64,000 bases of DNA from Allodiplogaster sudhausi (GCA_945643635.1 CALZFC010000090.1:697501-761500), one strand, 5' to 3'; numbered from the stretch's first letter, positions 12,066 to 24,421 are shown. The notes: generated from the letters alone by a model not told the origin. Made by a program: numbers and translations.

Positions 12066-12817
12066 AGACTTTTACTGGCTGCTGCAGTCTTGGAGTTTTG
12101 GAAATTCCGTCTCAAAATTCTCGGCTACTTGCCAAAGAACCCGTGAACTGCACAATCAACGTATGCACCCTCAAAATTTGGCACCAAACGCACTCAACAT
12201 CACATTTAAATTCATGACAAAAAAGTTGATATTTTTTGAGAATTGCTACATGCATTCGGTAGAGAAAAAAACGCTGATGCCAGAAAATATAAACATTACC
12301 CGAACAATTGCTTCTACGAACCACATTGCAAGAGAATCTTAAGAATATATTAAAGATATTCAATGCATTCGTGACCCCATAATGTTGGGCGGGACTGTAG
12401 ATCGTGAGACAAAAAGTGACATTAGGGGACAGGAAATGATGAGAAGAGATGACATGAAACTGTCGCCGAAGCGTGACTTGTAAATAAGCTGTGAATGAAT
12501 AGCGGATTGTCGAGATTAAAAAGAGAAAAAAAGGAAGAACCTCGTGCCATTCACGGATTTAGAAGGAGAAGAAGAAACGAAGAATCACAAAATAGGCGAA
12601 AAGGCACGGAATCATCTAGCTTTCCGCTTCGCTCTTTTACTGCTCTTTCTCTCTCTTTCTCTCTTTTTCTCTCTTTCTCTCACTATATCTCTCTCTCTCA
12701 CTCTCTCTAACCTTCTCACAAGTACCCTCGCTCTCGTTTTAGAATATACATTCACTTATGCTTTACCTCTTTATCAATCTCTCTCTTTCTCTCACTCTCT
12801 CTCTCTCTCTCTCTTCC

Positions 12818-12848
<31 letters not shown>

Positions 12849-14087
12849 TTTCTCTAGCTTCCTCTCACTCTCCCTAGTTACCTCTTTACTTGTCAGCCTG
12901 CCACGAGAATACCTCTCTGGCCCTCCCGTGGCTTCCCTCTTCAGGCGACCGCTCCATTTAGCGTCATCCAACGTCCTTTATCTACTTCTGCTTCTCGTCA
13001 CTCTCTTCCGTTTTTCTCTCTTCTCTCTATCTCTCCATCTCTATCTCTCTCCAATCTCTCAATTTATCAACTTATTTACTCTCTTATTCTCTCTTCTTCC
13101 CTGGCATTCTCCCTCTCTTTATCTCAACATCTCTCCGATCTCTCAATCTCTCAACCCTCTACCATCTCTCGCACTCTCTCAATCTCCTCAGTCTCTCTCT
13201 CCTTCTTCTTCTACTCTCGTCGGCAACGTTGCCTCGAAGGGCCGACAAAAAAGAAGCAGGCAGCAAATTCTGCGCACACTGGAACGAACTTTCTTCTTTA
13301 CCCTAATTCACTGTCTTCTTCTCTCTTTCTCCTTCAATTTCTCTATTCCCCCCCTCTCTCTCTATCTCTCTCTTTCTATCGCCTTCTCTGTCTCTGTCTC
13401 TCCCCCCCATCTCTCTTCCATCTTTTCTCTTTCTCTCTCTCTACGTTTTATATCTTTAACGCTTAACGTATATTTTCCTCCTTGTTATATTTTGTCTTTT
13501 TGTCTCTACCTCTCCCTTCTCTCTCTCCCTCTCTCTCTCTTTTCTCTCTCTCTCTCTTTTTCTCTTCCCTCTCTCATCTCTCTCGTATTCTTCTCTTCTG
13601 GCGAGACTCGCGACGCCGTCTCCTTTTGTCCATCAGCCGAGTATCCGGGCGTGGGTGTTTGTGTGTGTGTGTGTGATTGAAGAGCTAACTCTGCGGCCAC
13701 GGCTATCTCGCCCTCTTTTCTCTATTTCTTTCACTCTCTCTCACCCTCTCAGTCTCTCGATCTCTCTCACCCTCTCGGTCTCTCGATCTCTCTCAATCTC
13801 TCTCTCTCTCTTTCTCTCTCAATCTCTCTCTCTTTCTCTCTTTCTCTCTTTCTCTCTCTCTCTCTTTCTCTCTCTCTTCTTTCCTGTCTCTCTCGCCCAC
13901 TCTTTCAAATTCATTCGCTCCCATGGCCAACAAATTGTCTTGCCCTATAGCCTGCAAATTACTCTCGAAATTCTAGCATCTTTAGTAACTCGTCGTTCTC
14001 TTTGTTCTTCATTCCCTCCCACTTTTCCGTGTTCTCTAGCTATTTCTTTCGCGCTATCTTCTCCTCCTCATCCTCTCTCTCTCTCTC

Positions 14088-14220
14088 TCTCTGTCTTCCT
14101 CGCTGTCCTTTCTCTCTCTCTCTCTTCATCTCTTTCTCTCTCTGTCTTCCTCGCTGTCCTTTCTCTCTCTCTCTCTCTCTATCTCTGTCTTCCTCGCTGT
14201 ACTTTCTCTCTCTCTCTCTT
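14088..14220. repeat. Triplicated CT/TGTCTTCCTCGCTGT minisatellite
   Basis: The non-repetitive word TGTCTTCCTCGCTGT is embedded in CT tracts three times at about 45-55 bp spacing. This shows tandem duplication at a scale above the dinucleotide repeat. Confidence 0.75.
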
Positions 14221-14247
14221 CATCTCTCCCACTCTCTCTTCATCTCT

Positions 14248-14283
<36 letters not shown>

Positions 14284-14454
14284 AAGTGCAATCATGTCAC
14301 TCGACGGAGACGAGAAGAGTGAGGCGAAGAGGGGCCCGTCAACTTGGCAGTGCCCCACACTGGCTAATGGGAAGCAGATGGCAGTTGAGTTGAGAGCGAG
14401 GCACAACTCAGACTTCAGAAGACGAACAATAAGAAACGAGAAGTTGCTGTCGAA

Positions 14455-14502
<48 letters not shown>

Positions 14503-14605
14503 GGAGGGAGAGAGAGGGAGAGAGAGAGACAAAGAGAGCGAGAGAGAGAAAGAGAGAGAGAGAAAAAGCAAAGAACATCCAACATATGGCAATGAGCGTC
14601 ATAAA

Positions 14606-14726
14606 TTAAAGGGGAAAAACAAACTCAGTCTTAAATTTGCGCCTTTTTGTTTGACACAATGGCGAGCAGCTACAACGGTAAGGAAATTCAAAGAGATTAC
14701 TGCCGGGTTTCGGGCTTTTTTAAAGC
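14606..14726. mobile_element. Small MITE, GAATTCGCGCC family, copy 1
   Basis: The copy starts TTAAAGGGG, carries AAATTTGCGCC about 30 bp in, and ends with GATTACT...GGCTTTTTTAAAGC. The layout matches copies at 23635-23740, 27291-27367 and 35862-35993, which share TTGAATTCGCGCC and a right end in CTCCTTTAAAGC or similar. It contains an ATG with a perfect-looking GTAAGG donor, probably fortuitous. Confidence 0.55.
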
Positions 14727-14926
14727 ATACCATTGAGAATAAGAGTACTCTTGGAAAAAGTGCACTAGTCCGATTGTGTGCTTATGAATTTAAAGACTGA
14801 ATAATACCTTAAAAAATGATTACTGTATTTTTATGATAGTCCTTACAACTAGGCGGAATGATTCTGAAGTCTGTGAAATTATGGAATATTTCTTACTTAG
14901 GCACACTCCATAGTGCATTTTGCTGT

Positions 14927-15190
14927 TCATTTCCGCGTCCAATATTTTTTGGCCGCATGCCAAACCTCCGGCTGACCGTCATCATCCGTGCGAGGCGCGT
15001 CGCTATAGACCGTGCGGCAGTTCTTGCTGCGTCGCCGGTTCATGACGGACGTGGGGGCGGTACTTCGTGAAGTGGACGGGTGAGCGGAGCTTCTTGAGTG
15101 GGCGGAGCTTGTCGTCGCCTCCCAGCACTGCTTGATGCGTCGCTGTATGCATGCGCAGCACGACACGGTCGCTTCGTCGCCGTCCGACAT
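14927..15190 (-). CDS. Candidate minus-strand first exon, Cys-rich basic segment (unrecognised)
   Basis: From the ATG at 15190 the frame reads MSDGDEATVSCCACIQRRIKQCWEATT with GC-ending codons (TCG GAC GGC GAC), like the confirmed genes. It stays open to 14927. A GT donor inside (for example CAAGCA/GTGCTG) could end the exon earlier. No domain is recognised. The downstream half is Ser-rich and may be non-coding; a duplicated GGGCGGAGCTT word lies within it and again near 17240. Confidence 0.25.
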   Translation of the reverse strand: MSDGDEATVSCCACIQRRIKQCWEATTSSAHSRSSAHPSTSRSTAPTSVMNRRRSKNCRTVYSDAPRTDDDGQPEVWHAAKKYWTRK

Positions 15191-17483
15191 TACGGAAGGA
15201 GAGGTAGCCAGCATTTCTTTCGGTAGTCGACACACCGAAAAGAATAATAGAATTTCTTACGGTATGCTGTACACCGAAAGTCTATGATGGGTAAGAATAG
15301 CGAACAATGTGAAGACTTGACATAGTATGCCACGAACAGCAATAAAGGTTTTATTATGTCACGGAACGTAAAAAATAGAGTTTCTTAACCAATGTGTTGA
15401 CATTCCAAATGAATATTTCGCAAGTGAACATCCTACCATTCTACGGCGAAAGTAATTAGATGATATCTTTTCTCGCTAAATTATTTAAAAAAATCAATTT
15501 TTTAAAGAGATGATGTGCTTTCTAGAAAGCTGAAGGTTACATAGAGGAGAAAGTTAAACTCGTAGATTATACATAAGTAGTATGTACATATGTATGTAGA
15601 TGGAAAAGAACAATTATCTAGTTAGCACTCCTATTTTTGGTCCCTTGAAGTAGAAAAGAATCGTAAGAAGAAGAAGAGACAGACAATCTCATATTCGGGC
15701 AAAAGCATATTACTCATCTCGAGACCATAATCTGAGATTCCTCTCTTCTCTTTCTATTTCTTCCTCTTCCTCTTTATATTGCTCTCACCTATCTCCGCTC
15801 CCCCCTATCCATCCCCTACTTGCATATTCTTGTAGCGGCCACGGCGGGTGCACCAAGTACCCAACAACAGGAAAAGAGAGAGAGAGAGTGATAGAGACTG
15901 AGAGAGAGTGAGAGGACAGGGAGACATAGAAGGAGAGCTAAAATTCGTGGGAGGAGGAATAGATAGACAAAGCAAGTAAGATGGAGTGAATATATACAGA
16001 GAGAGAAAGAGAGAAAGAGAGAGACAGTAAAGGAGGAACAGCACAACGCACATTGAAAAGCATCTAGCGTTCATCTTCTATGAGGGGCAGTCAAGGGCTC
16101 TACTCTTTCCTGTTACGGGCGGGGGCAAGCGACTCTGGTAACCAATTGGGAGCATCTAACACCCCCAACCCCCACCTCAATATTCCCTCTTCACACTAGT
16201 CTGCCCCACACACGCACAAAAATCTAGACGATAATTAGTAGGCTAATTGTTTGTAGCATCTGCCTGGAAATCGAGAGAGCGAGAGAACAGAAAAACGCTC
16301 GAATTATGCTGAAGAGGAAGTAATCAAAGAAGAAAGCGACAAAATAATAGATAAGGAGAGCGGAAAATTTCTAGACTACGTCACACCATGTGAACCTTGA
16401 GGGGAAGGAGAGGGAAAGAGAAAAGGTGAGGTAGAGAGAGAAAGAGTGAAAGAGAAAGAGAGAGAAAGAGGAGAGAGAGAGAGTGAGATACGAGATAGAC
16501 TCGGGCACTGCAGCAAGAAGTGGGAGGGGGGGCCCTCTGTAATTTGCCTGCGATTCGTGAAAGAGGATCCGCCTGTTCTCGATTTTCGCGAACGACAACG
16601 ACGAACCACAGACAGAAAAGCCAAAACAGGAGGGAGACTTGTAATTGGTCATAGACACGGAATATTCATTGGAGAGAGAGAGAGATTGAGGGAGAGGGAA
16701 GAAATAGAGAGAGAGATAGAGATAAAGTGAAAAAAATTTGCACTAGCTACAATTACTTATCTTTTTTGAAGAAAGGCAATTTTCCAAACAGTAGTGTCTG
16801 TATGAATTTCTTTATAAAAATTTTTGTCTATCACTCCCGCCCCTTTAAAAAAATTGTAAAACAATTTTTTTGCACACATTGTTCCTCATGAAAACTGGAT
16901 ACGAATAAGGAAGAATGAAGACGACAGACAGACAAGACAGAAATTCAAAAAATATGAAATGGAACCGTCAGGGTGAAGATTTTAACTATCGCTTCAGCTG
17001 TATGGCTGTTCCCACGATACATCACCTCCAGATTAACGGTCTGAGAGAAAAGAGAGAGAGAGCGGAAGAGATAGTGCGGAGAATGAGAGAGAAAGAGAGG
17101 GAGAGAACAAAAAAGAGCCAAAAAAGGTTGAAGGGCTTAAAGGAGCAAGCCGACAGATGCTGCTAGCGTCTATCGTTGCAACTAAGAGTTGTTCCAAGAA
17201 ACGCAAAGAGAACGGTTAATTGGCCGGCCGTGGACGGGTGGGCGGAGCTTGTATTCAATTTCAAGAAGACCAAAAGCGCTTCATAAATCATAGCAAATGG
17301 AGCATATCTTGCAACACGATCTATCTCTCTCTCTCTTTCTTTCTCTCGCTCTCTCTCTATCTCTCTTTCTCACTCTCTCTCTCTCTCTCTTTCTCTCTCT
17401 CTGTCTCTCTGCGTGCTTCCCTCCTCTTTCTATTCTTTCTCACTCACTCACTCTCTTTCTTTATCTCTCCTTGGAAAGAGAAA

Positions 17484-17526
<43 letters not shown>

Positions 17527-17698
17527 CCTATTCTGAGTCCTACGCTCACTCTCATTTCTTCCTCCGTTCCACTTACTCTCTCAAATATCGCCAGTTTCAC
17601 CCGTGCCCTCGCCTATCGCTTCTTAATTTCCTATTTAGCCTTTTTATTGGCCCCTTGCATCCCCTTCGGCACTGCAACTTGCCTGACTTTTCTATTTC

Positions 17699-17738
<40 letters not shown>

Positions 17739-19075
17739 CATTTATCTGTTCTCTCTCCACTCTCTCTCTCTAACTGTTTTGTCTGTCTTTCTGTTTCTCT
17801 CCTAGCTCTCTCTGTCTCTTTCTCTCTCTTCTGTCACTTTCTCCCTCTCGCACCCTCTCCCACTCTCTCCCTCTCTGTCTCTCACTCTCTCCCTATCTCA
17901 CTCTCGATCCTCTGGGGACCACAAAGTTCGTGTGGTGCAAGAGATGCGGTTGAATTAGGCTCATCCGTTCCCGTTTATCCTGTTTCTTAACTTATTATTT
18001 CGAATTTTTTTTATGAATAATCTTCTTAACATTATATATATATATTTACATTTATATTTAAATATGCAGAACTATTCAAGTAAAAATAGGTCTTATTGAG
18101 AATAAGAGGAGGGTTTTCCCGTGCGCTTTTTCTTTGTGTCCCTGATGCTCCAAGACTTCATTCTCGCACTCGCACATTACAGCAGAGGTCAATCACTCGG
18201 CGAGTGAGGGAGATATCAAAACAAGAAAAGCAGAAAGAATGAGAGAGAGAAAATGGAGAGAGGAGAGAGAGGGAGAGAGAGGGAGAGAGAGAACGAGTAT
18301 GGGTGTGTGTGTGTGAACAGAACAGTGAGGGAGAGAGAGAGAGAGAGCGATAGTGAGATTAGATAAATGACACGCGAGATAATAAAAGGGGAAAAACGGT
18401 GTGATAAAGAGCGTTGGTGAGGGGAGAGATAAAATGTTAAATAAACGTTTGACATACGCCCGTCCATACAAAGCACATGAATTAGAGCAAAACAGTGCCG
18501 AACGGATAAGGAGTAGCATTTTTCTTTCACCAATATGGAATTATTCCGATGGATGACGAGCATACTTGACAATGAGATTAAAGCACAAAAATACTACTGT
18601 CAAGTAAATACATATGTATTCATGTACATATAACAGTCATTCCAAGTCAATGAAGAGAAAGTAAAAGGGAGCAAGAGTTTGTGTTGGCAAACTGCAAAAT
18701 AATCGCCGAAAGGAACTAGAATAGGAGACTGGCCATTTCCAGGCGAAGAATGATGGCGGACACGTCTCATCACTCATGGCGGTGAATGAGTGGAAGAGGA
18801 TGAGAGGGTGAGATAGAGAGAGAGGTAGAGAGCGAGTGAAGAGTGAGGGAGATAGTGAGAGAGAGAGTGGGAGAAAATACAAGGGAGAGATAGAGGAGAT
18901 GGATGGAGAGAGGGAGAGAGAGATAGAGAAGAAAGACTGCGAGGGCCTGAAGGGAGCGCGCGAGTGTTAAAACAGAAGAAAGGACGAAGTGGGGAAATAA
19001 AAAAAGAATGGCCGAAATAGAAGGAGATAGAGCGTCTGAGTGAAGTGCATAGTTCGCCTTTACGTGACAGAGTTG

Positions 19076-19124
<49 letters not shown>

Positions 19125-19651
19125 GCAGAGAGATTGACAGAGAGAGAGAGAGATACAGGGAGATGGACACAGAGAGAGATAGAGGGAGAGAGAAAGAAAA
19201 CTCGGTCCACCCAAGAAGCTACATCCTTGAAAGAGCGTGAAGGGGCGTTACCCTCTAACCTAAGATATGCACGCGGCGTCTTGCCGTTCGAATGAAATGG
19301 CCTACCGCTCTGGCTAAATTAGCATCACGACCCTGAGGCGACATTCAGGAGCAAAAAAGGTTTTCCTTTAAAATTTTTATTTTTAGCTTGAGAAAACGTC
19401 CTCTCGCATCATCAGTCTATGAGGATCTTGGTCAATCCTTGTGGCCGAGTGAAAAGGAAAAAGAACTATCATCGCGGACATATGTATATATGAATCGGTC
19501 AGAGGAACAGCCTAGACAAGTTTGTTCATCTCGATTTTTGAGAGGTGAACAAATATGTTTTCTTCTCTTTTTTACTTCTTCGAGAAATGACATGGCCATT
19601 TTGGCCAACATGGGGCATTTCTAGTGAGCGAGAAAAGAAAATGCGAACTCA

Positions 19652-19710
19652 CTCTCATGAAGACAACGGAGCTAAACGAGTTCGGAGTATTCGGCCACGA
19701 GGAAGATATG
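19652..19710 (+). other. Short exon-like reading frame ending in a stop
   Basis: ATGAAGACAACGGAG opens MKTTELNEFGVFGHEEDMPAY followed by TGA, just before the GA minisatellite. Composition is coding-like and it could be a terminal exon, but no splice partner is established. Confidence 0.2.
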
Positions 19711-19727
19711 CCAGCTTACTGACCAGA

Positions 19728-19912
19728 TGGAGAGAGGGAGAGAGAGATAGAATGAGAGAGAAGAGAGGGAGAGAGAGATAGAATGAGAGAGAAGAAAGGG
19801 ATAGAGAGATAGAATGAGAGAGAAGAGAGGGAGAGAGATAGAATGAGAGACAAGAGAGGGAGAGAGAGATAGAATGAGAGAGAAGAGAGGGAGAGAGAGC
19901 GAAGAACACAAG
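19728..19912. repeat. GA minisatellite with an approximately 35-bp unit, five to six copies
   Basis: The unit GAGAGATAGAATGAGAGAGAAGAGAGG recurs with one- or two-base changes. The AGATAGAATGAG word marks each unit. It is a tandem array and gives only spurious Ser/Leu frames. Confidence 0.85.
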
Positions 19913-20044
19913 AGAGGGAGACATGCTTATTTCAAACATAACAAAGGAGACTAAAAGATGGCGTCAGAGAGGCCGAGAATCCTCGAGTGAATGCGACTGA
20001 TTGAAAGCAGACGCTGCAGTGACAGCCGGGAGGGGGGGGGGGGA

Positions 20045-20320
20045 ATGGAGAAGGACGACCCAAACAGAGGGGGGCCACAGCTGGTCGACCAGGACAGTGA
20101 GTGAAGACCAGCTGGATAGCGACATCTCTCGAGGATGATTACGTGACGTTGGACAGAAGCAGATGAAACGACTACGTTTGTTGCAATAAAGAGAGAGACA
20201 GATAGAGATGAGAGAGAGTGAGAGGAAAAGAGAGAAGAGAGACGAGACAGAAAAGAGGGAGAGAGTGACAGTGAGAAAGTGAGAGAGAGGAAGAGTACGA
20301 AAGAACGAAAAAAGAAAGAG

Positions 20321-20361
<41 letters not shown>

Positions 20362-20609
20362 ATGTTGTTTGGTTATTACAGCATCGAGGGGTAATGAATT
20401 TTCACCGCATTCATATCAAAGTAGAATAAGATAAAGTGACAATTATTACTAACATAAGATCGTAGTAAAAAGAATAAGTGAAAAGAAAGACGTAGTAATC
20501 AGGCAATGAGGCGTCTGGCTAGAATGAAAAAAAGGAGAGGACAGAAATCACCCGTCACCATGATTGATTACGCTGCTATTCTGTGTCGGAGAAGAGCCCG
20601 GGGGCAAGA
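20045..20609 (+). other. Two candidate plus-strand exons (unrecognised gene start)
   Basis: At 20045 an ATG reads MEKDDPNRGGPQLVDQD and ends in a consensus GTGAGT donor at 20096/20097. At 20545 an ACAG acceptor precedes a segment reading KSPVTMIDYAAILCRRRARGQ, which ends at GTAAGA after 20609. The two cannot be joined directly (phase), so they may be alternative first exons. A possible plus-strand terminal exon is at 24249-24362. Evidence is splice signals and codon composition only. Confidence 0.3.
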
Positions 20610-20612
20610 GTA

Positions 20613-20643
<31 letters not shown>

Positions 20644-20797
20644 TGACTAAATGAGAGAGAGAAAGACAGAGAAGTGGTGATAGAGGGGAGAGAGAGTGAA
20701 AGAGAAAGAGAGAAGAGGTAAGAGATTAATTAGTCATAAATCATGCAAAATTCATCCTAATTATTATGAGCAAGAAAAGTGGTTGACATTGAGCAGT

Positions 20798-23498
20798 TTA
20801 AGAGAGCCTCTCTGTAATGATCAAGGAGCGTATGCCCTGAGGAATTTTTGTTTTCTTTTACTTTGAAAACTTTATGAGGGATGTATCCCTTGTTCATAAC
20901 GAAGTCTATGTGGTCAGAAAGTTTAGAAAAAAAATTTTCACTTAGATATAAGTCGTAATGTTCATAAACTTTGGATGACCATATCTAACGTTATACTTAA
21001 TATTTTTGAATATTCTTTTCACTCTTCGATTCCTTGTCGAAAATACACAAAAAAGTCCCAGATGACCATTTTCGAAAAATTAATATTTTTATGACTTTGG
21101 TCAAATGAATTTTTTGAAAACTGGTTTTTCAGGCAATAACTTTTTTTGGTATGCATTTCAAATCATCCTTAAGAAAGAGCAGGAAGAAAAACCTAATATG
21201 TCTCTACGACAAAAAATCTCGCATACTTTTTTTTGTATCTTCATTTGAATATGGGTTTCTGAGTAAATTTTGGCTTTGGCTGCAAACCATAATTTCTTTC
21301 ATTTTCATCGAAGGATATATTATGTAAAAGTCTCTGCTCTTTCGAATGGTTATGACCTTTTTGGTAATCCGATTCACAAATGACCTGATAGTTGGCTTCG
21401 AAGGAGTTTTCATACAATTATTTCGCCTTCTAAGCTCGTAAAAATGAAATTTCTTAACTTTTAGAGTACTTTTGAGTGTTATATCATGAAAGAACTTCAC
21501 AGAATCCTGGAATACCCATTATTGGGTGCTAGATGTTTCAAAAGAACTAATTTGAAATAATTGCCAAATAATATTCAGCAATATCGCCTTCAACAGTCAG
21601 CATTCAAATACATGTTCCCAAAAAAAGGTATCCTCAGATTTTGATTAAAAAGCTGTATCCAACTCAGTTTTAACCGCTCTTTCTTATAGAATAAATATTA
21701 TTTTGTAATTCGGTCTATATGACCCATTAATAATCCAAAGAATGAGTATTTTAACACCAGAATTTGGCCAAAAACACAAAAAGTCAATTTTAGGCCTTAG
21801 ACTAATTTCTTTTGCATCGAAAGTATATACCATTTTAAAGAGGATAAAAAATTACATCGAACGGACTATTCCGTTTTAAAACTGATGAACTTTGAAAGAA
21901 ATTATGGTTTGCAGCCAAAGCCAAAATTTGCTCAGAAACCCATATTCAAATGCAGATACCCAAAAAAATATCCGAGATTTTTCGTCGTAGAGACATATTA
22001 GGTGTATTTTTTCCTGCTCTTTCTTATGGATGATTCCGTTTTTTGAAATGCATACCAAACAAAAAAGTTATTGCCTGAAAACCAGTTTTTCACTGTACGA
22101 TTCCTTGTCGAAAATACACTAAAAAGTCCCAGATGACCATTTTCGAAAAATTAATATTTTTATGACTTTTGGTCAATTGAATTTTTTGAAAACTGGTTTT
22201 CAGGCAATAACTTTTTTGGTATGCATTTCAAAAACTGAATCATCCACAAGAAAGAGCAGGAAAAAATAAACCTAATATGTCTCTACGACGAAAAATCTCT
22301 GATACTTTTTTGGGTATCTGCATTTGAATATGGGTTTCTGAGCAAATTTTGGCTTTGGCTGCAAACCATAATTTCTTTCATAGTTCATCAATTTTAAAAC
22401 GGAATAGTCCATTCGATGTAATTTTTTATCCTCTTTAAAATGGTATATACTTTGTATGCAAAAGAAATTAGTCTAAAGGCCTAAAAGTGACTGTTTGTGT
22501 TTTTGGGCAAATTCTGGTGTTAAAATACTCGTTTTTTGGACCATTAATGGGTCATATTGACCGAATTACATCATAGTATTTATTCAGCGGTTAAACCTGA
22601 GTCGGAGACAGCTTTTTAATCAAAATCTGAGGATACTTTTTTTGGGAATATGTAAAAAAAAGTCAATTTTAGGCCTTTAGACTAATTTCTTTTGCATACA
22701 ATGTATACACCATTTTAAAAAGGATAAACAATTACATTACATCGAATGGACTATTCAGTTTTAAAATGAATGAACTATGAAAGAAATTATGGTTTGCAGC
22801 CAAAGCCAAAATTTACTCAGAAACCCATATTCAAATGAAGATACCCAAAAAAGTATGCGAGATTTTTTGTCGTAGAGACATATTAGGTTTTTTTTTCCTG
22901 CTCTTTCTTAAGGATGATTTGAAATGCATACCAAAAAAAGTTATTGCCTGAAAAACCAGTTTTCAAAAAATTCATTTGACCAAAAGTCATAAAAATATTA
23001 ATTTTTCGAAAATGGTCAAAAAAGTCCCAGATGACCATTTTCGAAAAATTAATATTTTTATGACTTTTGGTCAATTGAATTTTTTGAAAACTGGTTTTCA
23101 GGCAATAACTTTTTTGGTATGCATTTCAAAAACTGAATCATCCACAAGAAAGAGCAGGAAAAAATACACATAAAAATTATTTTAAAAAAAGTCATAAAAT
23201 TTTAATTTTTCGAAAATGGTCATCTGGGACTTTTTTGTGTATTTTCGACAAGGAATCGAATAGTGAAAAGAATATTGAAAAATATTAAGTATAACGTTAG
23301 ATATGGTCATCCAAAGTTTATGAACATTACGACTTATATCTAAGTGAAAATTTTTTTTCTAAACTTTCTGACCACATAGACTTCGTTATGAACAAGGGAT
23401 ACATCCCTCATAAAGTTTTCAAAGTAAAAGAAAACAAAAATTCCTCAGGGCAGGAGCCTATACAAGCCTCCTTGAGTCTTACAGAGAGGCTCTCTTTA
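20798..23498. mobile_element. Large fold-back element with nested internal repeats
   Basis: The left end (AGAGAGCCTCTCTGTAA near 20801) and the reverse complement of the right end (same word near 23495) are inverted copies continuing for about 280 bp (CCTGAGGAATTTTTG, CATAACGAAGTC, TCCTTGTCGAAAATAC). The interior is a mosaic of the same AT-rich modules in both orientations: GGTTTGCAGCCAAAGCC, TAGAGACATATTAGG, TTATTGCCTGAAAACCAG and AATTAATATTTTTATGACT each occur several times. No transposase-like frame is visible. The element is about 2.7 kb and far more AT-rich than its GA/CT surroundings. Confidence 0.85.
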
Positions 23499-23634
23499 GG
23501 AAATAACTAAGCGAATATTGCTCGAGTGGCAAAGAAACAGGTAGCAATAATGTAAACAAACTCAATATAAATTAACTTTACATATGTATGTTGAAAAAAG
23601 AGGGTGTTTCTGTGAGTTTGCATTCGTGCGTCTA

Positions 23635-23745
23635 CTAATCTTGAAGAAGCCTAAAAATCACTCTTGAATTCGCTCCATTTTTCCTGATACAAGGCCGAGC
23701 GAGCATTTGTGATTTAGAGAGACGCGACAAAAATGGTTTGGAAAA
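23635..23745. mobile_element. MITE fragment, GAATTCGCGCC family, copy 2
   Basis: The words CTCTTGAATTCGCTCCATTTTTCCTGAT, then GAGCGAGCAT, then TTTAGAGAGAC match the 35862 copy base for base in blocks. The outer ends are not clear, so the copy is probably truncated. Confidence 0.5.
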
Positions 23746-24248
23746 GTCAACTAGACTTAATCTGAGTTTCTTGCGCTTCTTTAATACTTTAATATGTTTG
23801 TCGGCTTATTATTTATATGCGTTAGGCATGAAAGTACATAGAGCAGACGTTTTTCACAGGCTCGCCGTTGGGGAAAGAGAGCGTGGCGATGAGAAGAAGG
23901 ACTATGCAGGAAAAGAAGAAGAAGAAAAAAGAATATAAAGCAAGAAAATCTTACGTCTTCCGTAACGACCCACTGCTGTGACCCTGCGCGTTTTGTAATG
24001 CTTGTTTTGGCTTGGAGCCAATTGCGAAGGCGTCGAAAAACGAGACAGAGCAAGAGCGAGAGAGAGAGAGAGAGAAACGGAGAAAGAGTGTGAGAAAGAG
24101 AGAGAGAGAGAGAGGAGAGAGAGTCAGATGAGGAGAATAAGGAGAATAACAGAGTAAGTAGTCATAAATGCGTCAAGGAAAACGGTTGCCTCGCACAATG
24201 GGCTGACTTCTCTTACTTTCTTCTCTCTCATTCATACGCCTGCCCCAG

Positions 24249-24362
24249 CCTCTGAAGGGCAAAGAAATATGCGTAGCAAAAAAAAGCGAATTACATGTTG
24301 TGCGTAGAGTCAAAAAGAGCGCATATTTTCGTAGTCCTTCGAGATGCTGTCTAGATGAATAA
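24249..24362 (+). CDS. Candidate plus-strand terminal exon (unrecognised)
   Basis: A CGCCTGCCCCAG acceptor precedes an open phase-0 segment of 37 codons (PLKGKEICVAKKSELHVVRR...RCCLDE) that ends at TAA. An AATAAA overlaps the stop at 24358-24363 and could be the polyadenylation signal. The peptide is basic with three cysteines. Upstream exons could be those at 20.0-20.6 kb, with the 2.7-kb fold-back element in the intron, but no join is proven. Confidence 0.35.
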   Translation, partial: PLKGKEICVAKKSELHVVRRVKKSAYFRSPSRCCLDE

Positions 24363-24421
24363 ATACTTGAAGTATTTCAATGGAAAATTTCTTTATTTAT
24401 GCGACAAAACAAATTATTAAA

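Larger units (their letters stand above)
10747..12397. mobile_element. Fold-back (palindromic) element with Tc1/mariner-like ends
   Basis: The outer ends are perfect inverted copies of CAGTCCCGCCCAACATTATG flanked by TA on both sides (10745-10746 and 12398-12399). This fits a TA target duplication and the CAGT-type ends of Tc1/mariner elements. The inverted arms extend about 700-800 bp each and include a CT tract (left, 11197-11310) matched by a GA tract (right, 11850-11942). The centre lies near 11575. No transposase-like frame is visible; the same spurious 83-residue frame appears on both arms in opposite orientation. It is a non-autonomous, hairpin-forming element about 1.65 kb long. The arms differ at scattered sites, so it is not newly formed. 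Confidence 0.85.
12398..19640. repeat. Gene-poor region dominated by CT (12.6-14.3 kb, 17.3-17.9 kb) and GA tracts
   Basis: CT tracts fill 12640-13580 and 13700-14285 and cause 378- and 381-residue spurious frames. GA tracts fill 14455-14570, 15870-16030, 16430-16490, 18240-18360, 18790-18930 and 19080-19200. Unique DNA at 15240-15800 and 16730-17060 is AT-rich with no exon I can support. Isolated exon-like stretches are a plus-strand ATG at 14294 (MSLDGDEKSEAKRG...), the minus-strand ATG at 15190 and a minus-strand ATG near 18778 (MSDETCPPSFFAWKWP). Confidence 0.65.

Noticed and set aside
10781..12363. Two identical 83-residue frames (MNIFNIFLRFSCNVVRR...)
   Set aside because: They are the same inverted-arm sequence of the fold-back element read in opposite directions; no transposase features.
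12544..14800. 378- and 381-residue plus-strand open frames
   Set aside because: Most residues are Ser/Leu/Phe from CT dinucleotide repeats, which are open in several frames; only short islands look coding and they lack consistent splice partners.
19255..19320. tRNA-like segment on the minus strand (TAGCCAGAGCGGTAGG)
   Set aside because: Has an A-box-like word but no B-box at the right distance, so I do not call it a tRNA or SINE.
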